From JBHGXV01 sp041920505 (lineage in GTDB: Bacteria > Bacillota > Bacilli > Brevibacillales > Brevibacillaceae): a DNA stretch of 64,000 nucleotides. The first letter of the stretch is position 1, and the number at the start of each line of letters is the position of its first letter. The notes beneath the pieces were generated by a model. It made no database searches, had not been told where the DNA came from, and was given only the letters and a program-made list of their open reading frames with translations. Below are positions 51,198 through 59,271 of this stretch, piece after piece. The position numbers were made by a program, and so were the translations under genes. Location: NCBI GenBank assembly GCA_041920505.1, contig JBHGXV010000045.1, forward strand, positions 1 through 64,000. Reading direction: 5' to 3'.

Positions 51198-51578
51198 TTA
51201 ATTCAAACGGTGCACGATTTCATATGGATTTCCGCACGGGTCTTCAAAATACACAGCGTAATACGTCGGGCTGATCGGAAACAGTTGCGGACCGCTTGTG
51301 ATGGTTCCCCCGGCTTGTTCGACAAGCTTGGCGATTCGGTCGACTTCATCCCGATCTTTTGCCCAGAAGCCGATCAAATTGGCGTTCGGCTTGTGATCGC
51401 GATCTTCCGTAATCGCAAAATACGCCACACTGGGAAGATCCCCCTCAGCGGCAAACACCCGCCAGTTTTTGCTATGGAATGTTCGGGTAAAGCCCAGCGC
51501 GGGCAGCAGTTTCTCATAAAAAGGCAATACGCGTTCCAAGTCATTTACGCGAAGGTCGATATGGCTGAATTTATTCAT
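51198..51578 (-). CDS. VOC-family (glyoxalase/bleomycin-resistance-like) protein
   Basis: 126 residues. GGGGAG lies 9 nt before ATG 51578; ATG 51584 is too close to it. Two beta-alpha-beta-beta-beta units: FSHIDLRVNDLERVLPFYEKLL and then AKLVEQAGG through YAVYFEDPCGNPYEIVH. The metal-ligand positions His (in SHIDLRV) and Glu (in YEIV) are present. Substrate unknown. Confidence 0.85.
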   Translation of the reverse strand: MNKFSHIDLRVNDLERVLPFYEKLLPALGFTRTFHSKNWRVFAAEGDLPSVAYFAITEDRDHKPNANLIGFWAKDRDEVDRIAKLVEQAGGTITSGPQLFPISPTYYAVYFEDPCGNPYEIVHRLN

Positions 51579-51810
51579 TTCCATTCACTCCCCGTCTTTT
51601 TTATATGCCGTTGGCGGTTTGATCCGCTATTGCCTTTAACACGTCTTCCTTTCAACACCTCTTTTGAAAAAGTTTGTTCGCGTGGTTAATCACGAAAATT
51701 ATGAAAATTTGTTGCGAAACCCCGGCGAGACAGAATCTGTACGAACCGAACTATTTTTCCCTTGTTTGCGTGGCACCATATCAGTACCATTCCACATTCG
51801 AGGTGGTACA

Positions 51811-52239
51811 TTGAAAAAGCTGATCATGCTGTTCCTATTCGTTACGTTAGCCGCCTGTCAAGAAAAATCTCAACCGCCACAGATCCCCGAAACCCAGAGG
51901 GATGATATGCAGGCGCCGCAACACGTCGCGCAAAGCCCGAAGCAGAGCCAGAAGGATGACCAGATCAGCTACGCACGCCCAAAATAACCCGATCCAACAG
52001 CCAAAAGATCGTCTTGGATGTGCCGATCCTTTCACAAAACCCGGAACTGAAATATGGCTGTGAAGTAACAAGTCTGGCATTGCTTCTGCAATATGCCGGG
52101 ATTGACGTTTGACAAGATGCAACTTGCCAGGCAAATGCCCAAAGACGACGATCCGATCCGGCGCACACAAACCGGCAACATTACCCATTGGGGCAATCCC
52201 CATCACGGATTTGAAGGTGAAAAAGAAAGCGTTTCATGA
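51811..52239 (+). pseudogene. Frameshifted lipoprotein with C39-like peptidase domain
   Basis: TTG 51811, with AGGTGG upstream, opens a lipoprotein signal (IMLFLFVTLAAC, lipobox LAAC) and a Gln/Pro-rich linker. That frame stops at 51987. One base away in frame, KIVLDVPILSQNPELKYGCEVTSLALLLQYAGIDV matches the start of the peptidase C39_2 domain with its catalytic Cys (cited in part: YGCEVTSLALLLQYAGI). It stops at a TGA where an extra T shifts the frame, and resumes as DKMQLARQMPKDD and THWGNPHHGF in the third frame. The catalytic His region is missing. At least two frameshifts plus truncation make this a decayed gene. Confidence 0.8.
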
Positions 52240-52328
52240 TTCCTGGGAGGCGTTGGGTAAACAAGCGTTAAGCTATCGGTGAAAACGCTTCAGCTACTGG
52301 GCAATATTGTGTCCTTTTCTGGGTTATT

Positions 52329-52919
52329 TCACAAATTTTCAAGATATTCAACAATGTCTAATCTCATACTAATTGGATGATGACTTGCTCTGTCTTGATT
52401 ATGTATTTCATTACTAACGAACCCAAATTGTTCGTAATAAGATAATCGGTGAGGATAGCAGTCCACGGTTAAGAATTTTACACCGCAAAAATTACTACTA
52501 ATTTTTAATGCTGTCGCAATACTAAACTTTAATAGTTTTCTACCTAGTCCTAAACGCTGAAAGCGAAAATCAACTGCTAAGCGAGCCACTTTTATGGCGG
52601 GAACAGTCTGATATGATACCCCAGTGACCGCTTGCTCTTCCGTGCTTAACCTGATCGCATCTGCACATAATGAAACAAAAGCAATCAATGCTTGATCCTG
52701 AAAAAATAAAAAGGTATTATTTAATCCATTTGTTTGTTCATCCAAAGCTTCTTCTTGAAGAAACCTATTCATCTCAAGTGATAGTTCCGTTATCCTTTTG
52801 CGTTTTTTGCTATCGTATTGACCTAGTTCTTCTTCATGAAGACAATTAAAATTAGCTAGGATCGGCTGATGTTCCTCCGAAAGCCTAGCTAAGGTAAAGT
52901 GATCATTGGAAACTACCAT
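52329..52919 (-). CDS. GNAT-family N-acetyltransferase, possible toxin
   Basis: 196 residues. Acetyl-CoA-binding motif A is VARLAVDFRFQRLGLGRKLL, followed by FLTVDCYPHRLSYYEQFGF in motif B. This arrangement resembles TacT/AtaT-type toxins that acetylate aminoacyl-tRNA, but a longer N-terminal helical part (about 60 residues) is present. It overlaps an upstream 68-codon gene by 7 nt. Codon use is AT-rich, unlike the flanks, suggesting recent acquisition. Confidence 0.75.
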   Translation of the reverse strand: MVVSNDHFTLARLSEEHQPILANFNCLHEEELGQYDSKKRKRITELSLEMNRFLQEEALDEQTNGLNNTFLFFQDQALIAFVSLCADAIRLSTEEQAVTGVSYQTVPAIKVARLAVDFRFQRLGLGRKLLKFSIATALKISSNFCGVKFLTVDCYPHRLSYYEQFGFVSNEIHNQDRASHHPISMRLDIVEYLENL

Positions 52920-53119
52920 TTAAATCCTCTTTTCTCAATCTTATCGAAGGATTCAATAAGTTTTCTTGCATTGTCTAATGCTTTTTGGCTTGGAGGTTTT
53001 TTTGCAGATTCCAAGATCTTCTTTGCTTCTTCGCCGTAAACGGTTGGCGTTGCCCTTAATTGAGTTGCCATCCTTTTCACACCTTTTTTCTTTGGGGTTC
53101 CTCCAGGTTGATCTGGCAT
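52913..53119 (-). CDS. Small protein upstream of GNAT gene, possible antitoxin
   Basis: 68 residues from ATG at 53117-53119, GGAGGG 7 nt upstream. Lys-rich, helical C-terminal half (KKILESAKKPPSQKALDNA, then KLIESFDKIEKRGF). A shorter form starts at MATQLRATPTVYG (53071). No DNA-binding motif is obvious. Small basic partner followed by an overlapping GNAT gene is the usual order of GNAT toxin-antitoxin operons. Confidence 0.6.
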   Translation of the reverse strand: MPDQPGGTPKKKGVKRMATQLRATPTVYGEEAKKILESAKKPPSQKALDNARKLIESFDKIEKRGFKW

Positions 53120-53349
53120 CTCCAATCCCTCCCTAGTGTGACTATGAAAAGTATAAACCAGAGAGGAAAGAGCTTACTAGAAAAACCCTTCTACCATATT
53201 CTACAAGCTAATGACGAACTGCACAAGATTTTCCTGCAACATTAAGGTATTTATTTGACGAAAAAAGCATAAAATGATACGTTTATGTTTTTTCGTGTAG
53301 ATCATGCAAGAAACTCATCGCAGACGTCCTTATTCTTGCGGTGGCCACC

Positions 53350-53967
53350 CTACTCCGCCATGTGCCGCACAAACCGAAGCAGCTCCGCAAACGCCCGCCG
53401 CGCCGATTCTTCATGATAATGGCGTGAGTGAGGGTCGGCAAATCCGTGTTGGCCGGCCAGTTTTCTGATCGATACGTTCTTCTTCTGCCGCAGGGAAAGG
53501 ATCAACGAGTCGACATCACATGCCCGCTCTTCGGAACCGTATAGGAGGAGCACCGGAACGGACGGTTCCACATCAGTGTAATCCCGGATGCGGGAACCGT
53601 AGTAACCGACGATCCCGTCACACACTCCCGCTTCCGCGTCGCATAACCAGGCAGCCGTCGCCCCTACATTGAATCCGACCAGAAACACCCGACGGTATTG
53701 GTTCTTGCATTGACGACCCAGCGACGTGATCGTGGACGAGGCGTTTTCAAACCCGACCTTCTCCATGAAATGGCGGTACGCCTCCGCTTCTTCTTCATAG
53801 GCAAAGGGGTGTTCTCTGGCCAACAAATCGCGACAGTAGACGTCGTATCCGTGTTGTGACAGTTGGTCACAGACGCCCGCCATGTGCCGATTGATCCCGT
53901 AGATTTCATGCGCGACGATGATGGCGACGTCGGAGTGGTTGCGATAGAGAAGCGTCGGCTTCAACAC
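53350..53967 (-). CDS. Dienelactone-hydrolase-like alpha/beta-fold protein lacking the usual nucleophile
   Basis: 205 residues. The fold pattern matches DLH proteins: AIIVAHEIYG (oxyanion loop), nucleophile-elbow position LVGFNVGATAAW, VLLLYGSEE near the acid, and AGQHGFAD with the catalytic His. At the elbow, where the family has Gly-x-Cys/Ser-x-Gly, this has Asn100. It may therefore be non-hydrolytic or use another residue. Its start overlaps the end of the DUF1835 gene by 7 nt, and three minus-strand genes here look co-transcribed. Confidence 0.75.
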   Translation of the reverse strand: MLKPTLLYRNHSDVAIIVAHEIYGINRHMAGVCDQLSQHGYDVYCRDLLAREHPFAYEEEAEAYRHFMEKVGFENASSTITSLGRQCKNQYRRVFLVGFNVGATAAWLCDAEAGVCDGIVGYYGSRIRDYTDVEPSVPVLLLYGSEERACDVDSLILSLRQKKNVSIRKLAGQHGFADPHSRHYHEESARRAFAELLRFVRHMAE

Positions 53968-55013
53968 GAGGCTCTCTCCTTTAATCGGATGCTGTAAGAA
54001 CGCATCGCTTTGGGAACCCCCTTGATCTCCAAGATCCCCTCGTAGATCAACTGCCGCACCCGGTACTCGATAAACGCGTCTCCGACGTGCTCCGGCACGT
54101 TTGCCATCGCTTCCCCGACCGCTCTGGCCGCCTTGATGAACTCGCCGTTTCCCCGCCGTTGCGCATCGCGTACGCTTTGGACGATGTCCTGGTCAAAAGA
54201 ATCTTCCGCCGCGCTGTGCAACTGTCCGTCTTTCCAGACGCGCAGGACGCGTTCCTCCGCCGAAAGACGCAACCACTCCCTCTCCAGCCGTTTCCGTTCC
54301 GGTTCCGAAAGAAACGACCCGTTCTCCCTGTTTTCTGCGTAAAGCGCTGCCAAATCCTTTGCCGACATCTCCCCGGAATGACGGAAGACGATGTCATATT
54401 GGGGGCGGATGACCTCATGGTAGCGAGCAGTCGTGTTGATCAGCCGGACAGGATTGGCTTTGTCCCGCAACAGATACACCAGAAAGCGAAGCGCGGTCTG
54501 TTCATGCGCGTTTTCCCCAACCCACAGGGTAACGGGAACGTCGCTTCGAAGACGATCGACGCGTTGCAGGAACCTTAGGAAAGCGGCGGCGTACTCCCCC
54601 ATGTAATAATCGTCCTCATCATGGAGATGTTCGCAAAGCCACTCCTGCCGTTTGTTGACTCCGCTTTCCTCATGCAAGCGCCAAACGGGGCCAATGGACA
54701 AAAGGTCATCGACCCAGATGACAAGTTCTTCATTCTTGCGCCCCACATGCTCAAGAGCGATATTCAGCGAACCTGCCATGGAAGCACCAACGACGAGATG
54801 GACGTTTTGCGCCGCCTTTGTGTCTGCTGTGCGAGCCTTTTTGGCATGGCTGTCGAGGAACTCATGGTACATCCGGCATACCTTTGCCGCGACTTCCTCC
54901 TTTGACTCATCGAGTTGATCCAGCATCTGAAGGCGGTAGAGAAACTGGAACAACCACGTTTTGGCTTCGCTCTCGGACAAGCCGTCTATCAGGTCTCGCA
55001 ATGCTTTCAACAT
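53961..55013 (-). CDS. DUF1835/DUF3658 domain protein
   Basis: 350 residues from ATG at 55011-55013, GGGAGGG upstream. From about residue 65 the DUF1835 pattern appears: VHLVVGASMAGSLNIAL, then LVIWVDDLLSIGPV and VTLWVGENAHEQTALRFLVYLL. The C-terminal third matches DUF3658 (LRVWKDGQLHSAAEDSFDQDI). Function of this family is unknown. It overlaps an alpha/beta-hydrolase gene upstream by 7 nt. Confidence 0.8.
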   Translation of the reverse strand: MLKALRDLIDGLSESEAKTWLFQFLYRLQMLDQLDESKEEVAAKVCRMYHEFLDSHAKKARTADTKAAQNVHLVVGASMAGSLNIALEHVGRKNEELVIWVDDLLSIGPVWRLHEESGVNKRQEWLCEHLHDEDDYYMGEYAAAFLRFLQRVDRLRSDVPVTLWVGENAHEQTALRFLVYLLRDKANPVRLINTTARYHEVIRPQYDIVFRHSGEMSAKDLAALYAENRENGSFLSEPERKRLEREWLRLSAEERVLRVWKDGQLHSAAEDSFDQDIVQSVRDAQRRGNGEFIKAARAVGEAMANVPEHVGDAFIEYRVRQLIYEGILEIKGVPKAMRSYSIRLKERASC

Positions 55014-55888
55014 CTTTTCCCTCCCGGTGCTCCTTTCCGACATCCCTCATGTTGCCCTCTCCACTCTTCGACGCGGTCCAGCCATTCGTGAACGAGAGCG
55101 TTAAACACGTCGGGCTGCTCCACCTGCAAATTGTGTCCCGCGCGATCCAGCACGGCAAAACTGGCGCGCGGATATTGCTCGATGATACGCCAGGCGTCCC
55201 GGTAGCCGACGATCTGGTCCTGTCGGCCGGTAAGCACCAGCCCCGGCGCGGGAAACGGCTGGGGAAGCGCGTCGGGATCAAAGGAAAAGGCGTAGCGCTG
55301 TTTGATTTTCTGCAAAAACACATAGTCCGCTTGTTTGGCGCCCGGCAAAATCTCGTTTACGTACCGTTGCCAGTTGTAGGCGTCCTGGACCACAGAGATC
55401 GCGGCAAAGTCGGCTCTGTCCGTCTCGTCCTGTGCCGCCAGCAGCGCTTCGTCCCGGACAAATACAGCGTGTGCGGGCACATCCCGCCGCGCGGCGTCCG
55501 GGACGATCATCGGGCAGAGCAGCATCACCCCGTCGATCCATTCCGCTCGCCGGGCGACGATGCCCCGCACCAGGTAACCGCCATACGATTCGCCGGCCAG
55601 CACAAATCGCTGACCGGGAATCACCTGGTCGATGAATTGCAAGACAACTTCGAGCATCTCGTCCGACCCGTTGATCCAGTCTTCTCCCCTGGTTCCGCCC
55701 ATCCCCGGCAAGTCGGGATACAGACGGCGCCAACCGGTTCGCCGCTCGAATACCGGTTCCATGCAGCCGACCATCTGGCGGCTGTCCAGCGAAAAGCCAT
55801 GGATGATGACAATCGGAACGCCGTCTCCCCGCTCACGGTACCGTACGGTTGCGCGCGGCAACCGGCAGGTTAACAAATCCTCTGCCAT
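55007..55888 (-). CDS. Alpha/beta hydrolase
   Basis: 293 residues from ATG at 55886-55888, GGAGAG upstream. Complete catalytic triad: Ser101 in AGESYGG, Asp in LTGRQDQIVGY and His in DRAGHNLQVEQP. Oxyanion segment VIIHGFSLDS. It is a typical small-molecule esterase/hydrolase; no substrate can be named. It is the first of three overlapping genes on this strand after signal peptidase (15 nt downstream of that gene's stop). Confidence 0.88.
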   Translation of the reverse strand: MAEDLLTCRLPRATVRYRERGDGVPIVIIHGFSLDSRQMVGCMEPVFERRTGWRRLYPDLPGMGGTRGEDWINGSDEMLEVVLQFIDQVIPGQRFVLAGESYGGYLVRGIVARRAEWIDGVMLLCPMIVPDAARRDVPAHAVFVRDEALLAAQDETDRADFAAISVVQDAYNWQRYVNEILPGAKQADYVFLQKIKQRYAFSFDPDALPQPFPAPGLVLTGRQDQIVGYRDAWRIIEQYPRASFAVLDRAGHNLQVEQPDVFNALVHEWLDRVEEWRGQHEGCRKGAPGGKRC

Positions 55889-55902
55889 GCGCCTCTCTCC
55901 TG

Positions 55903-56451
55903 TCAAAAGACTTTTTTGCCCAATACGTGGTCCAGCGGAATACAGCCGATCACGCGGCTGTCCTTGCTGTTGTTGCGGTTGTCGCCCATGACGAAAATGT
56001 GATCCTTGGGCACAACCACTTTTTCGCTCGTGGGGGTGATCATCGGTTCCTTGATATAGGGCTCGTTCAGCGGTTCGCCGTTCCGATACACTTTGTTGTT
56101 CTTAAATTCGAGCACGTCTCCCGGCTTGCCGATCACCCGCTTCACCCAGATGTCGTGTTCGTTTTTGCCCATCAAGAGGGTAAACAACGGATTTTCCAAA
56201 AGGTCGTCTTTCAGCGTCCGGGCGCGGTCTACCCGGCTGTCGATAATCACGATATCATTGTAGTCGGGCATGTCGCGCAGCGTGTGCGGCAATTTGGAAA
56301 TGAGGATGATCTCCTTGTCTTGCAGTGTGGGCTGCATGGAGCTGCCCATCACCTTGGTGGGCTGAATCACAAACACGTTGATGACAATCGCAAAGGCAAT
56401 CGCCAGGACAATCGTTCTGATCCACTGATACAATTCGCTGACGAATCTCAT
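55903..56451 (-). CDS. lepB: Type I signal peptidase
   Basis: 182 residues from ATG at 56449-56451, GGGAGGG upstream. Single N-terminal transmembrane anchor (about 11-30) and a catalytic domain outside the membrane. The Ser/Lys dyad is Ser38 in GSSMQPTL and Lys104 in WVKRVIGKPGD; the box GDNRNNSKDSR is also present. Length is normal for Bacillus-type SipS/SipT enzymes. The upstream 56452-56625 shows no feature. Confidence 0.95.
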   Translation of the reverse strand: MRFVSELYQWIRTIVLAIAFAIVINVFVIQPTKVMGSSMQPTLQDKEIILISKLPHTLRDMPDYNDIVIIDSRVDRARTLKDDLLENPLFTLLMGKNEHDIWVKRVIGKPGDVLEFKNNKVYRNGEPLNEPYIKEPMITPTSEKVVVPKDHIFVMGDNRNNSKDSRVIGCIPLDHVLGKKVF

Positions 56452-56625
56452 TTCGTCCCTCCCGTTTGAATCTTCTGTGCATATGTCTTCCCGATTATTG
56501 ATACGGATCGGCAACCGATTTCATTTCAAGCCGGCACGATCGGCGATCCCGTGTATCAGACGGTGCAAGGCCGTCTGCTGTTTCAGCCCTGGGCAGGTTT
56601 ATCGGACGAACAGCGGCGGCGCGTG

Positions 56626-57165
56626 TCAATCGACGGCGCCAAGCTGGCGAATCACCCACCGGCACCACGAAAGCTCTTCTCGATCCAGTCGCAATCGCCG
56701 TTGATAAATCACGTACCGTCCGAAATGCCCGGAAGTGACGATCCCCGCTCCCCATTCTTTTTCCATCCGCACGATCTCCTTTTCCCACTCGGCCACCCTG
56801 TTTTCGTACAGCGCGATCCGCTCCTGAAAAAGACGGATGGCGACCTTTTTGTCGAGCAAGCTGATCGCATACACCTTGATTAAAAACTCGTCGCGCTGAA
56901 TCGGCGGCGATGCCGGTTCGGTCTGTATCCATTCACGCAAAACATCCTTGCCTTTTTGTGTAATGGTGCAGACTTTCTTGTCAGGTTTTCCTGATTGTTC
57001 CACATATTCAACCGAAATCATCCCCTCCTCCTCTAGCTTCGCCAGAAGGGGATAAATCTGGCTGTGCCTGGCTTGCCAGAACGCTTCCATCATCTGCTGA
57101 AGTTCGTACCCCGTACAAGATTTTCGCGTAAGCAAACTGAGGAGCGCGTACCCAAGTGAATTCAT
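56626..57165 (-). CDS. PadR-family transcriptional regulator
   Basis: 179 residues from ATG at 57163-57165, GGAGG upstream. Winged helix at the N-terminus (LGYALLSLLTRKSCTGYELQQ, SQIYPLLAKLEEEGMI), followed by a C-terminal dimerisation region of the vinculin/Vir type (IALYENRVAEWEKEIVRME). It is divergent from an MFS transporter gene, and the 125 nt between contain the promoter and AT-rich repeats. It most likely represses the transporter and is relieved by a ligand. Confidence 0.9.
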   Translation of the reverse strand: MNSLGYALLSLLTRKSCTGYELQQMMEAFWQARHSQIYPLLAKLEEEGMISVEYVEQSGKPDKKVCTITQKGKDVLREWIQTEPASPPIQRDEFLIKVYAISLLDKKVAIRLFQERIALYENRVAEWEKEIVRMEKEWGAGIVTSGHFGRYVIYQRRLRLDREELSWCRWVIRQLGAVD

Positions 57166-57215
57166 GCCTGCCTCCGTTCGGATCGATCTTTCTACATTAA
57201 TTATATATATAAATA

Positions 57216-57244
57216 TTGACATATTCAAACGGCAGGTCTATACT
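57216..57244 (+). promoter_or_regulatory. Sigma-A promoter for the MFS transporter
   Basis: TTGACA (57216-57221), 17 nt, TATACT (57239-57244). An AT-rich alternating stretch (TTATATATATAAATATT) lies just upstream between the two genes and could hold the PadR operator. Confidence 0.75.
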
Positions 57245-57290
57245 GATGACGTTTTCTTATGTCAATTTTTATATATGAGAGGTGGCTTCC

Positions 57291-58463
57291 ATGTTGTCAT
57301 CAGATCGCGCACGGCGCAGGGGGAAAATGATTACCGCGTTCGCCGCCTTTCTCGCCTTTATGGGCATCGGGGTCGTGGACCCCCTGTTGCCTGTGATTGC
57401 CGAGCAGATCGGAGCAAGCCACTGGCAAGTGGAAATGCTGTTTACCGCCTATATCTTCACGATGGCTGTGATGATGCTGCCAGCCGGTTTGCTCGCGGGG
57501 AGACTCGGCGATAAGCGGCTCATGGCGATTGGCCTGGGGATTGTCACGATCTTCTCCCTGCTTTGCGGATTCTCCCGCACCATCGCTGAGCTTTCCTGGT
57601 TTCGCGCAGGATGGGGATTGGGGAACTCGATGTTTTTTGCGACGGCCATGACGCTGTTGATCGCCCTGTCGGATGACGTCAGTTCGGCGGTCGGCTTGTA
57701 TGAAGCCGCCATCGGCCTGGGGATGGCCGGCGGGCCGCTGGTCGGGGGAATGCTCGGCGGCTACTCGTGGCGCTATCCCTTCTACGCGACGGGTCTGTTG
57801 ATCTTCGCCGCGTTCCTTTTGGTGATGAAGTTCGTCTCCGAGCCAAAAACGCCGCAAAAAAGACAGGTTGCGGGACTTGCCGAGATGGCGCACTTGTTGG
57901 CGCACAAGCCATTCCTTCAGGGGGCGCTTTCGGCCATGATGTACTATTACGGCTTCTTCACCGTGTTGGCCTATTCACCCCTTGTCCTGCGGTTGTCTGC
58001 CATTCAGTTGGGGCTGATCTTCTTCGGCTGGGGATTGTGCCTCGCTTACGGGTCCGCCATTCTCTCCCACCAACTGGAACGAAAGTGGAAACCAAAGGTG
58101 TTGCTGCGCTTCGGCCTGATCAGTTTTGCCATCCTGTTGGCCGTATTATGGGTGATCAAAGCGCTCTGGCTGCTCATGCTCGTCATCATCTTCTCCGGGT
58201 TGGTGTCCGGACTGAACAACGCGTTGTTCACCAGCTACGTGATGGAGGAATCCCCCTACGCGCGGTCGATCACATCCGGTGTGTACAACTTTGTGCGGTG
58301 GCTGGGGGCGGCGATCGCGCCGATCTTGTCCGGCGTGATCGGCGGGCTGTTCTCCCTTCATACGCCGTTCGGGATTTCCGCGCTGGTGGTGCTGGCCGGA
58401 TTCTTCATCATCTGCATCCGACTGGACTCCCGGCGTGTCCAGGAAAAAACGCTCCCGTACTAA
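57291..58463 (+). CDS. MFS transporter
   Basis: 390 residues from ATG 57291, GAGAGGTGG upstream. Twelve hydrophobic segments. Motif A between TM2 and TM3 is GLLAGRLGDKRLMAIG; the TM4 region has WFRAGWGLGNSMFFATAM, and motif C in TM5 is GLGMAGGPLVGGMLGG, typical of drug:H+ antiporters (DHA1). With the divergent PadR gene it forms a likely inducible efflux pair. Confidence 0.92.
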   Translation: MLSSDRARRRGKMITAFAAFLAFMGIGVVDPLLPVIAEQIGASHWQVEMLFTAYIFTMAVMMLPAGLLAGRLGDKRLMAIGLGIVTIFSLLCGFSRTIAELSWFRAGWGLGNSMFFATAMTLLIALSDDVSSAVGLYEAAIGLGMAGGPLVGGMLGGYSWRYPFYATGLLIFAAFLLVMKFVSEPKTPQKRQVAGLAEMAHLLAHKPFLQGALSAMMYYYGFFTVLAYSPLVLRLSAIQLGLIFFGWGLCLAYGSAILSHQLERKWKPKVLLRFGLISFAILLAVLWVIKALWLLMLVIIFSGLVSGLNNALFTSYVMEESPYARSITSGVYNFVRWLGAAIAPILSGVIGGLFSLHTPFGISALVVLAGFFIICIRLDSRRVQEKTLPY

Positions 58464-58483
58464 CCCGTCACGGGAGCGTTTCC
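58444..58483. terminator. Bidirectional terminator
   Basis: AAAAAACGCTCCCGT pairs with ACGGGAGCGTTT. T-runs on either strand serve the convergent MFS and SurA_N-like genes. Confidence 0.8.
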
Positions 58484-58516
58484 CATTGGTAAAGGCCGAA
58501 GCCGAGGCTGGGGCGG

Positions 58517-59113
58517 TTATCGCACTGCCGCCAGTTCACTATCCGATGTTTCGATCTTGGCGTTTTTCTTCAGGTTGTCCAGCCACTTCGGCAATTCTTT
58601 GCGCTTTTTCTCGGCGATGAGCAGCTTTTTCACCTGCGGCTTCGCCTGGTCGTAATCTTTGCCCAGCTTGTCCTTGTGCTTGTCGTAGTAGGCTTTCATC
58701 TCGTCTTCGGTGATCGGGAATGCTTTCTCCAAGAGCTTGTCCACCAGCATGCTCATGTACACTTTTTGCTTCAGACTCTCCATGCTCAGGTGATTCATTT
58801 TCAAATACGCGTTAAATTTCTCGTCAGAACCGGCCTGTTTCTTGAGCGACTCCAATTCGCGGTTCACCTCGTCGTCGCTTACCGCCACTCCCTGTTTCTG
58901 TGCTTCCTCTTTGATCAACTGGTCATTGATCATCTTTTGCAACACCTGGGGGCCGCTCTTGTCCCTGAGCGCGTCGTAAAACGCATCCTTGCTGATCACG
59001 GTGCCGTTTACCTTGGCGATCGGCTCGGCATCCGGCTGTTGCGAAAACCCGAGCAAGACCAGGCCCAACAACAGAATGGACAAGGTCAGCAACGTCAGAT
59101 CAAACTTTTTCAT
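58517..59113 (-). CDS. SurA N-terminal-like, membrane-anchored protein (foldase-like, no PPIase domain)
   Basis: 198 residues. An N-terminal hydrophobic anchor (TLLTLSILLLGLVLLGF) is followed by the SurA_N pattern: VNGTVISKDAFYDAL, LQKMINDQLIKEEAQKQGV, VSDDEVNRELESLKKQ. A basic helical tail ends the protein (LLIAEKKRKELPKWLDNLKK). It lacks the parvulin PPIase domain of PrsA. No lipobox cysteine is seen. It is probably an extracytoplasmic chaperone. Confidence 0.8.
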   Translation of the reverse strand: MKKFDLTLLTLSILLLGLVLLGFSQQPDAEPIAKVNGTVISKDAFYDALRDKSGPQVLQKMINDQLIKEEAQKQGVAVSDDEVNRELESLKKQAGSDEKFNAYLKMNHLSMESLKQKVYMSMLVDKLLEKAFPITEDEMKAYYDKHKDKLGKDYDQAKPQVKKLLIAEKKRKELPKWLDNLKKNAKIETSDSELAAVR

Positions 59114-59236
59114 CGCATACCTCCATCATGATTCCTTCCTGACATCCCGTTCGCCACATTCGAGTATACCCGCCGTGTATGTGACAATTATGGAATTTGG
59201 CGTTTCACAACCTTTCCACATTTTTCGGCCGTAGTG

Positions 59237-59270
59237 ATGAAAAAGACGTCGGCCATTGGGCCGACGCCCG
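59237..59270 (-). terminator. Terminator after the YheC/D-like gene
   Basis: Minus strand GCGTCGGCC and GGCCGACGT form a stem around CAAT, followed by CTTTTTC. It lies immediately after the stop. Confidence 0.8.
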
Positions 59271-59271
59271 T

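Noticed and set aside
57195..57215. AT-alternating stretch as a replication or transfer origin
   Set aside because: It is short and sits in a divergent promoter region; operator or promoter DNA explains it. No DnaA boxes are evident.
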